Assembly (NCBI GenBank): GCA_015680685.1
Contig: MNCI01004262.1
Location: 165,823-229,822 of the forward strand
Origin: Gnetum montanum
Lineage: Eukaryota > Streptophyta > Gnetopsida > Gnetales > Gnetaceae
Direction of reading: 5' to 3'
DNA: 64,000 nucleotides
Shown: positions 48,457 to 58,231 of the stretch, one piece after another
How positions within the stretch are numbered: the first letter of the stretch is position 1
Layout: each line of letters opens with the position of its first letter
Made by a program: the position numbers and the translations under genes
The notes under the pieces: generated by a model
Database searches by the model: none
What the model was told of the DNA's origin: nothing
What the model saw: the letters and a program-made list of their open reading frames with translations, nothing else

Positions 48457-51409
48457 AAAGGCTAAATTCCAAGTGTTTAATTCCAAGAAGTGAGCTCAAT
48501 GAAATGGTTTGCATAAAAATTTCAATATGAAAATCCTTCTTGTATTTATGCATTGAATTAGAAATCACTACCATTGAAAAGCCTACTTAACATCCAATGA
48601 ACTTAATGTTCACATATGGAAAATGATAAATACATTGAGTTTTCTTAGTTCTTAGATTCAAATAACTTTTTAATCTTGTGTGGGCCCCATAGGATGCCTC
48701 CCAAATAAATCACCAAAAGTCCCAATACAATGGGACTTACAACTTTAAACAAAAAATACATTGGGATTGATGCCCAAGTAAGATAATTAAACCTTGGAAT
48801 GGGTTCCAGGATCCAACCATAGGGAAGGTGCATTCCCCAACCACCCATCCTTGATCTATGATGCTCAATAAAGCCCCATCCCAAACTAGAAACTTGGACA
48901 TTGCCACGAGAGGATTTCAATTACCAAAAGTGATGAAAAACATCCAAAATAAGGTATTTTTAGCATTAATATGTTGATCATAGGTAAATATATGCTATTT
49001 AGTGTATTTTTATAGATAATTTTGATGACTAGCACTAATGAGAACTTCAAGTGACCATGACAAATCCCAAACCCTATCTAGAACCTATGGCATATTCAAA
49101 AACTTGTAAACCTTATCAAAAGGTGTCAAAACTCACATACCATTCAAAAGTACACTAGATTGAGAATTAAATACACTGAACAATATATTTTTGAAGAGAT
49201 TGAGCACAAAATAAACCAATAAGACCTCTAATAACCTTGAAACCCTAGCCTTAACACTTGCCTAAAGCCTTCAGTAACCTTGATACCGTAAATGACAAGC
49301 TAAAAATAAGTTAAAACTAATTCAAACATAGGAAATATGCTAGGAGGAGCACTAAATACAATGGCCAATGTAAAAATTCAATGAAAATCCAAGAACAAGC
49401 CATCAACTAGTTGAAATAACCTCCAAATGCCTCACTCTAGTTCCACAACATATTTGCAACTTCCAATTGCCATGAAACTTGAAAATTGAGTTAAGAAATG
49501 GTTAAAATTAGTGAAATCTTACAAAGATAGGCTAGTATCAATACTAAATACCCTATCTAGCATAGTTTTGAAGAGAAGTGGCAAAATTTAGTTTGCAATA
49601 ACCTCCTAGATCACTAATTTTGAGCCTAAACCCTAGGCACAAATACTAGTGACTTTGAAAGCCAAAAAAGCAAGTCAATTGACCACCTAGGCTTCCTAGA
49701 GTCTAATATTTTAGAAAATATATGCTAGCATCAACATTTAATATATTGGCTAGTGTAGTTATGGTTCTAATGACAGTTTTGCCAACCTTACAACACTCCA
49801 AATTACTTGAAATTTTATTGGAGAATCTTGGAACTTGAAGCTAGCTACAGTTTGAACTTAATTTAAGCATGAAAAGTTTAAATTTCATCAAAAATATACT
49901 AGGGAGAGGGAAAAATATGCTATCTAGGATACTTTTCAGATGGAGGACTCAAATTTTCACTTTCATTAACATGTTTTGACCTTCAAATGACCATTTTTCC
50001 ACCTTGACATCCATGTGCATCCTAGGAGACTATTGAAGCCAAAATCTCAAGTTTGAAGCACTAGAAAATAATTTTTTGCATAAAAATACATTTTTATTAG
50101 CATTTTTATTAGTATTTTCTGGCTCTTGGCAGCATTCAAGGCCTTTAGGGGGATAAATAGACACCAAAGTTGGATTAGTTTTGCTCCAAATCCACTATGG
50201 TAATAGTTCAAGGCATCAAAACCCAGAAACAACCTCAAATGAATCCTAGAAATCAAATTTCATTAAAAAATACACTAGGACCTACAATAAATATGTTGGC
50301 TAGCATATTTTTGTGAGGGCCAATGTATTTATTGCAAAAGGCCTCATTTTTGCTTTCAAACAATCTTGAAATGACCTCCTCAAGCACCCAAATTCCTCCA
50401 TTGACCCTAGAGCCTCCCACCATGGCACTCTAAGGCCTAAAACTAGAAATATATGATCCTAATTAATCAATATTTACCATTTTTTTCATATTTTTTCCAT
50501 TTTGTCTAGTTTGACCTTGTTTCGCCATGTTTTAAGTTTACCTAACATTAGTTCACATTATTGTCTATCATTTCCATATCATTTGGTGTCATTTAATTTC
50601 GTTTTCATCATTTTCACATTATTTGACCCTATTCCACCATATGTTTCTATCATTTGGTACCATTCAGATATTATTTGACTTTATTTGACATTAGTATGGC
50701 CTTATTTGACCTTTCATGGCATCATTTGATGAGGTTTGACCATCATTTGGGCTTCACTTGGCCAAATTTGACCATTATTTGACCTTCATTTGTTTTCATT
50801 CCACATTATTTAGCCTTTGTTTCACCTTATTTGCCTTAGCTTATTATAATATTTGTTGACCATGTTTGAATCTTGTGCGGCCTTTGATATAATGTATTTT
50901 ATCTCATCTATGCATTACTACTAAATTACTTTACATTGTGTTGATATTATTTAATAATTTTATCACTGGTGCCACTTGATGTGCTTATGTTAACATGTAG
51001 GATTGAGCTAGGAGCAAATTTGATTGGCCTTAAAGCCTACATGATTCCTCTCATGATGTTGGTAAACTAAGTTGATCTAAAATATCCAAGCATTAAGCCT
51101 CATGACCATTCTATCATACAACATTAACATCCTGAAGTAGCCTAATTATCATTGGCCTTGAAGTCAAAAACATCATAGAGGGTTTCTTATTTGAAATTCC
51201 CATTTAAACCACAATGTTGAGGAGAAAGCATTTGAAACCAAGTTTCTCGCTAGAACTTAAACCTACTCAAAGCATCATCAAACCCTTGTAATGCAACATT
51301 AAAGCCATCACATAGCCCTTGATTACATCTAACACTTACATGTTTTCTTGTAGTGTTGTTTACCATTGTTAATAGGTTGGAAAAAATGAGCAATGTTGAT
51401 AATTCTAAT
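48457..51409 (+). other. E4 continuation upstream of its antisense gene, no gene seen
   Basis: By the AAAGG duplication this sequence was contiguous with 35203 before E2 inserted. It is AT-rich and non-coding in all frames as far as I can see. The part 48930-50340 repeats words such as CTAGCATATTTTTG and GCCAATGTATTT, like the E4 leader at 5200-5700. The part 50500-50880 is a loose array of CATTTGACCTTATTTGAC words. Near 51015 and 51153 TTGGCCTTAAAG/TTGGCCTTGAAG resemble the boundary motif. No E4 pol is present; it would have to lie beyond E3. Confidence 0.5.
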
Positions 51410-52694
51410 TGTAACGACGGAAAACGTCGGAAGCTGGAAAATGCCAAACGAAATTCCGCGTACACAATTTTAACCACGGATTCGTGCGAGGGCTATGCTG
51501 GAAAAACGAATCCGCGGTGCCCTGAACGGTCTTGTCGATCAGACAAGGACTTACTAATCAGTAAACCGATAAATATCTAGCGAGACGATCTGATTCGAGG
51601 AATCACAAAAACGAGGGGAAAACAATGTAGATGAATTGCAACGATGATAACGCTAAACACGATAAGAGGAGGCTGGCATAAGAGAAATACGTAGTTCCAA
51701 TATCTACGCTTTGACTTAAAAAAAATGTGTATTTCGTATATCTCGTTACACTGGGGAGACCCCGATTACTGGATGTGAAGCAATGCACAAAACAACAAGA
51801 AAACTGTCCAAACAGGAGTCCGATCTACCTCGAAGGCTAAAGCTGGGATGCAAGGAAGGTCAAGCTCTGACGCCTACCGATCAACTGTTTCTNTGATTTG
51901 CCAACCCTTGTATCTTTGTCAAACGGGGTATTTATAGGCTGCGACGCTCTGTGGAAAAGGCGCAACCCTGATGACGTGTGTCTCGAATGTTTCGGGCGCT
52001 GTTGGTTTGACCACTTTTGCGTCAAACCTCATGACTACGCACAATACACTCGTTCGCGTATTGTGCGTGTGAAGAAGAGGTGCACGTCGGGCATGTCTCA
52101 ACCGTCTTTGGGTTATATTACGCTCATCACGCTACATTGCGTGTATGAGCGTAACGTAACATGGAAAGAAAGGATTCAAGCTATTTTACGCTTCCTCACG
52201 CAGCCGTGCGTAATGGAGCGTAAACAATGTTTAGCTCAGCGATGCAATACACTGCAATACGCTGCGTTGCGTGATGAGCGTATGATGAGCAATCGCACTT
52301 TCTTAGACTTTGCCTTTGACTGTTTTGGAGCTTATTACGCTATCGTGCGTAATAGAGCGTAAACCTGGCTTTGAACAAAAGACTTAGCAAAATACACAAG
52401 GAGTCGCATATCACACTGCTTAAGCTTCTCCCTATGCCGAAGCAACTATCTTTTTGATGTCGGTCTGTGTTTAAGCAAAATCACGCTAAGCGCCATTATG
52501 CTACGTTGCGTGATATAGCGTAAACAGAAAAACCATAGAAAGATTAGGAATCTATCCAAGAAGTTGAGGACTCGATGCTATGCGCCTCTTGGCGTTGCTC
52601 TGTCTTAGTCTCCCTTCTGGAATTCTGACATGCGTCCTTACTTGAATTACGAATCTTTGCCTGAGGCCGACTAGCAATTTTTTACGGTGTTTAA
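51410..52694 (-). repeat. E3 3' LTR
   Basis: The start TGTAACGACGG...CGGAAGCTGGAA parallels TGTACTGACC...GTAAGGCTGGAA of E1. The end GGTGTTTAA parallels GGTGTTTCA. TATA box on the minus strand at 51929-51938. The LTR is crowded with TTACGC/GCGTAA words (52115-52520), for example ATTACGCTATCGTGCGTAAT. The assignment rests on alignment to E1, since the partner LTR is outside the window. Confidence 0.82.
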
Positions 52695-52760
52695 ATGGCC
52701 CCTCTTTGTTGACGGTTGGAGGGCTTACCCGAAAGACGTCGACAAAGAATACAAAACACC
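52686..52760 (-). other. Hairpin enclosing the polypurine tract and LTR edge (E3)
   Basis: GGTGTTT (52686-52692) pairs with AAAACACC (52753-52760), and TCTTTGTTGACG (52703-52714) pairs with CGTCGACAAAGA (52737-52748). This is the same two-stem layout as E1 at 8663-8739, but the end of the inner stem and the whole loop have different bases. The polypurine tract AAAGAGGGGCC lies in the inner stem and the spacer on the minus strand. Confidence 0.75.
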
Positions 52761-53817
52761 GGATCGGTAGAAGCAAGAACAGCGCCCATCCATGGCTACT
52801 CAAGGGTTGCCCTGTCAATATGGAAGAGCAAAGCTGGAGGGATTAGGAGATAGAATGGCATGGTGGGAAACAGGTTCAGAGAAGATGTAAAATGAGTCAA
52901 AATGGTAGGAGTATGGAATATGCTTACTGCGCGCACAGGAACGTACGCACATTTAGGTTGACAGGAATGCTTCTAGACGAGCGTAACGCATCAGCCTGAG
53001 ATCTCTCTGTCACTGATTATAGCAGGAATGCTTGCAAAAGGAGCATGGCGCATCACTTCTGCGATATCTCTGCTAGTGTGAGTGCGGAAAATGGATTCTT
53101 GCATATGTAGCATCTGCGTATGGGAAGCAGGTGGTGGGGATGAAGGGAAATAATAGCGAAGCGTAGGTTTGTGAGAGGCATAAGCATGCTAATCTAAGTG
53201 GTCGGGCAAACCTGAGCAGCCATTTCAAGACGCTGTGATCCTTCACCGCTCAGGTGAGTGCATCTTTGAACGACATCCTCAAAGCAAGTAACCTGCAACC
53301 ACAGAAGAAAACAGAGGACACCATTGCCCATGCGAATGAGAGGCGAGGTTGTCGAAACAAGCACAGTTTGCTGTGAGATAGAGCCATTGGGACGTGAAGA
53401 AGAAGCTGGCGCGTAAGGTCGGGGCCGCCAATCCTGACGATTGGCCCTGCATACCTTCGCCAAAAGGTATCAGACGCAGTGCACCTAACTGATTAGACAA
53501 GGAACCAGCTAAATGAATTTGCGAAGCCAGCGTCCGATAGCGATGATCGGCGAAGGGTCCCGAGGTCGTTGTCGGCGAGGATTTCGTCGGGGCTCCGGCT
53601 GGCAAGACTAAACTCTCAGAGGTACCACCGCTGCAGTGGCCGCAGTGATGGCATCTCCGAGGGATCAGTAAGATGCCTCTCAGCTCATCCGAGGAATCAA
53701 TAAGATGTTGGTGGGGTGGCGACATTGGGACTGTCCCAATATCCCACCCTGTTTGTCGTGCAGCCATACAGAGATGATCACACTCGCTTGAGTTATATGG
53801 CAGTAGCCTGTAAGTCC
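52761..53817 (-). other. E3 3' untranslated region, no gene
   Basis: A 238-residue minus-strand open stretch crosses 53279-53995, but it runs into the repeat array and has no counterpart in E1, so I do not treat it as a gene. GCGTA words continue here. I see nothing else. Confidence 0.5.
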
Positions 53818-54308
53818 CAGTTTTAAGTCCTGGTAGACTGTCATTGCTGGTTTTAAGTCTCAGCAGACCATGGTCCCGGTTTAAAGTTCGGGCAGACCGA
53901 GAAATGCTAGTTTGACATCGTAGCGGACGGTGGCAAGGCTGATTTATGGTCTCAGCAGACCGTGCTGCGGATGTTAATTTTATGTCATGACCCAAGGACA
54001 GGGCTGTGCTAGTTTTACGTCTTAGCAGACGGCTACTTACCTGTGCCAGTTTAGCGTCGTGGCGGACACGTGCAAAAGGTGCCAGTTTTTTGTCTTGGTA
54101 GACCTGTACAACATTGCCAGTTTTACGTCATAGCGAACAGTTACAACTTGCCAGTTTAGCATCATAGCAGACGAATACTGCCAGTTTAGCATCGTGGCAG
54201 ACATGTGCAAGGAATGCCAGTTTTACATCATAGCAAACGGTCAGTGCCAGTTTAACGTCGTAGCGGAAGGTCAGTGCCAGTTTAACGTCGTAGCGGACGT
54301 GTATTGCC
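53818..54308 (+). repeat. Boundary-motif array between pol and 3' LTR (E3)
   Basis: More than a dozen units of about 25-37 bases share the core AGTTTAACGTCGTAGCGGAC and variants (CAGTTTTAAGTC, CAGTTTAGCGTCGTGGCGGAC with one base more). It is the counterpart of the E1 array at 9860-10485. The array ends about 30 bases from the stop codon of pol. Confidence 0.88.
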
Positions 54309-54336
54309 ATACCTGCTATTGACACCGTAGATGCTG

Positions 54337-57300
54337 TTAAATGTAATACCGCTTCAAATACACATGGTTTACAGGATTTTCTAGTTCATTGTCGTTGACG
54401 TCTGCTAACTTGAATGCTCCATTGCTGTACACGTCGACCACCAAGAAAGGGCCTTCCCAGTTTGTAGAGAATTTGCTTATTGGTTCACGCACGGCCTTAA
54501 GCACAAGATCTCCTTTCTTGATCGGGCGTTGCTGAGGGTTATAACAATGCTTCTGTCGCTGTTTGTCTTGATATCTTTCAATAGTGTCAAGAGCCTGTAT
54601 CCGCTTCTCTTTGATTGAATCCAAATCTGTGATTCGAGACTCGGTGTGTTGAGCCTCATTTATAACTGTGGAAAGGACCATTCTCAGAGAAGGGATTTGC
54701 AACTCGAGGGGCAGCACTGCTTCAGACCCGTAAACCAGGCTATAGGGTGTACTACCCGTAACTGTCCTACACGTAGTACGATACGCCCATAGCACGTAGA
54801 GGATCTGTTCGTGCCACCGCCTTTTGTTACCGTCGAGCATTTTCTTGAGCAGATTGATGATCACTTTATTCATTGCTTCAGCTTGACCATTCGCTTGCGG
54901 GTAATAGGGAGAGGAAAAGGATTGTCTAATGCCTAAGTTATCACAGAAGGATTTGGTTTCCGTGCTACTAAACTGTGGCCCATTGTCGGTCACTATAGTC
55001 ATTGGGAGACCAAATCTGGTTACTATGTTGTCCAGGATAAAATGGCAAATCTGCTGAGATGTGATCTTCCGCAGGGGCACAGCCTCTACCCACTTTGTGA
55101 AATACTCAGTAGCGGTAATAATGAAGCTATGACCCGCAGAAGACTTCGGCGTGATGGGGCCTATAATGTCTAATCCCCATCGCTGAAATGGCCATGTTAT
55201 CTGCGTTGTATGTAATTCTGTGGACGACATGTGTATGAGGTTAGCGTGACGCTGACACATGTCACAGGTTTTGACCTTTGTCAGGCAATCCTTTTTCATG
55301 CGCGGCCAGTAGTATCCTAAGCGACGGATTTTTAGGGCCATAGCCCGTGGTGATACGTGGCCGCCGCACAGTCCCACGTGAACTTCGCCGATTATGTGCT
55401 GTGCTTGGTTTTTGTCAACGCAAGTCAGCAGCACGCCATCAAAGGAGCATCTACAAAGAGTGCTGTCTCTGATGATGACGTATTGCCTAGCCCTCTTACG
55501 GATTGCATCTTTCTGTGTGCGTGTCAGTGCAGATGATAACTCGCCCTGTAAAAGGTAAGTTTTAATGTCGTCGTACCATTCAGGCATGCTTTCTTCGAGG
55601 AGAGAAGAGACTTGCACCGTCTGAATGATTGGATCTGTGTAGTCGGTAATCAATGCGGGGCAGGTGTCCAACAGATGTGCGGGCACGTTTAGAGCCAGTG
55701 TAGCCAGTGCGTCGACCAGTGTGTTATCCGTGCGTGGCACGTGTTGGGCATCGATGGTCGCAAATCGTCTCAGAAGATCTTTAGCCGTATCGCAATAGGG
55801 CTACAAATGTACAGCCTTGCAGGCGTAGACTCCTGTGATCTGATTTATGATCAGCATCGAATCGCCCTTAATCGCCAGGTGTTGAACATCGAGTTCACTG
55901 GCAGTTAGTAATCCCCTGAGGAACCCCTCGTACTCTGCCACATTGTTCGTACAGGGGAAGGTCAAGCGATAAGCGTGGAGACGCACATCCTCAGGCGATA
56001 GCGTGATAATAGTGGCAGCACTGCCACCCCTAGCAGTTAAAGCACCGTCAAAGTACAACATTGCTTCGAGGCCTGTCGAGCCAGGGCTTAAACTATGTAT
56101 GTGTTCGTCAGGGAACTCTGGTTCGATGGTTGCTTGGTTGTTAATTGGTGATGTTACTAACTGGTTAGCTATCGCTTGGCCTTTCGTAGACGATTGGCCT
56201 ATATAATGCAGATCAAATTCTGCGATAATAGCCTTCCAGCGAGCGATCCTACTACTCTCGTATAAGTTATGCGTAATGGTCCTAAGGATGTTATTTTTAC
56301 AAATGATGTTAACCTGGCTATGGAAAAGGTAGTGTCTACACTTTTTGAGCATAAAAACTAATGCTAGACAATTACGCTCGACTTCATTATACCTCGTTTC
56401 ATACGCATACAGAGCATGGCTTAAGTAGTAGATGGGCACTTCCGACCCATCATCCCTTCTTTGACAAAGCAATGTTGCTAACGCTACATCCGAAGTAGCG
56501 AGGTAAATGTAGAATGGTAAGTCCCTTTGTGGCGGGAAAACCGTTGGTAGCTGTTGCAATTCCTGTTTCAAATTGTCAAACGCACGCTGGCAATCTTTCG
56601 TCCATTCGAAATTGACCCCCTTTTTGAGCAGGTGCTGCATAGGGTGCAGCTTATCGGTTAATCTCGAGATGAAACGGCGTATGAACTGTAATCGCCCCTG
56701 CAACCCACATAATTGCTTGAGGTCTGTAGGAGGCGTAAGCTCAACAATGGCTTTGACCTTGTCAGGGTCAACTCGTATGCCCGCTTCTAACACCACAAAC
56801 CCCAGCATGCGTCTGGTTTTAACCCCGAATACGCACTTCTTTGGGTTAAGCCGGAGCTCGTATTTGGAACATCTCTTGAGGACTAACTCCAGGTCTCCTG
56901 AATGATCTTCAGATTTTAAAGACTTCACAGCTATGTCGTCTACGTAGTCATTCAGCTTTCCGAGGAGATAGTTGCTAAAGATGTATGTCATAGCCCGTTG
57001 ATACGTTGCTCTAGCGTTCCTCAGACCAAAAGGCATCATAGTGTAACAGAAGGTGCCCCAAGGCGTCATGAACATTGTTGTCAATTGATGTTCTGGGTTA
57101 ATTCGAATCTGATTATAACCTGAAAAAACGTCCATGAAAGAGAGCAGCGCATGCCCAGCTGTCGTGTCGACTAGCTGGTCGATACTCGGAAGTGGGAAAT
57201 TGTCCTTGATCATTGCCTTATTCAAATCCCGTAAGTCTATGCAGATGCGTATGCTTCCAGTCTTCTTTGGGACAACTACAATGTTAGACACCCGATTCGA

Positions 57301-57804
57301 GTAATCGACTGCGCGAATGAAACCAGCTTGATACAGTTTGGTGATTTTAGTACGCATGGCCAGCGCGATTTCTGGTTTGATTTTGCGTGCCTTTTGCCTA
57401 ACTGCTTTAATCTGCGGGTCTAGGATGATGTTATGTTGGATTAGCCTGGGATCTAGTCCAGGCATGTCCTCGTATGACCATGCGAAGACGGTAATGTTGT
57501 CTTGCAGGACCTGTGTTATGGCATCATGCGTTTGCTGGTCTAATAAAGAACTGACTTTAAGCGCTCGAGCCTCACCTCTATGCGTAACGATAGAGACCTC
57601 ACTGAGGGGGTCTTCGGTTATGTCTCCAGCCTCCAGGTCTAGCATACGTGTCGACTATTCTGGCCACTCTGGGGATGTTTCCGACGCAGCTATGGTTACG
57701 TCTTCTAAAGAGGGGTTAGCGTATACTAGCGTAGAGTCGAATCGCCTAACTACCTTCCTGTATGGGCCTGTTAAGGTTAGAGGTGTTGAAATTGTTGCGT
57801 CCAT
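54337..57804 (-). pseudogene. E3 pol: RT, dual RNase H, integrase, nearly intact
   Basis: From the ATG at 57804 to the stop at 54337 there are 1156 codons in a single frame, broken only by TAG at 57655-57657 (codon 50) and TAG at 55801-55803. RT: VSNIVVVPKKTGSIRICIDL, SFMDVFSGYNQIRIN, MMPFGLRNARATYQ and catalytic YVDDIAVKS (56947 downward). First RNase H: PFYIYLATSDVAL, YYLSHALYAYE. Second, archaeal-type RNase H: MLYFDGAL, NNVAEYEGFL, GDSMLIINQ, with the acidic residues present. Integrase: zinc ligands HVGLCGGH and CDMCQRH; DDE core in LDIIGPI, VTDNGPQF and ANGQAEAMNK; C-terminal TNWEGPFLVVDV. No chromodomain. At the second stop E1 has a CAA Gln codon in the same context (HLQPYYDL), so a CAG-to-TAG change is likely. 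Confidence 0.93.
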
Positions 57805-58231
57805 TTGTCGTCTGTCCTGCAAAACCGCCAAGTGCGTAAATGATTAGGAGACAAATAACGTGATGTCGCCGAATGTGGAATGCTAACTAAATTTTGAATA
57901 TTATAGACAAGCTGTAATCAATGTAACCCAATTACGAGGCGATAAGATGTGGTAGTTTAACGTCATTTCGGACAGTGGCGCGTGCAATATCGGCCGCATT
58001 AATATCTTGATTTTTGGGGTCCATTTTAGGAAAGTCCCGCTGAAATTGGATATCAAGTCAGTGATCCTCGCATATAAGCAAGTGGTTTTTCGATGAGAAT
58101 AGGCTGTTGGCTATCGAGAATTTGAATTCGTAACTGCGATAGGGTGAAAGCAGGCAGAGCAGAGGATTGGAGCGAGTGACTTTACGAGGATTTGCAAGTG
58201 TTAAGCTGTGAAAAATTCTAAAACTGTTGCA
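57805..58231. promoter_or_regulatory. Divergent intergenic region between pol and the antisense gene (E3)
   Basis: This 427-bp stretch lies between the pol ATG (read left) and the antisense gene ATG (read right). It holds one boundary motif, TAGTTTAACGTCATTTCGGA from 57953, and a TATA-like CATATAAGC at 58071-58079, about 155 bases before the antisense gene ATG. On the minus strand TTTTGCAG (57817-57824) just before the pol ATG looks like a splice acceptor, the position where Ogre elements splice protease to RT. Promoter activity is inferred from position and motif only. Confidence 0.5.

Noticed and set aside
52115-52370. TTACGC...GCGTAA inverted words considered as a CRISPR-like or integron-like repeat
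   Set aside because: Spacing and arm lengths are irregular, there are no uniform repeats and spacers, and the setting is a eukaryotic LTR. Treated as family-specific motif words.
53279-53995. 238-residue minus-strand ORF between the E3 LTR and pol
   Set aside because: It overlaps the boundary-motif array, has no counterpart in E1, and shows low-complexity composition without known motifs. It is best explained as chance openness in GC-richer sequence.
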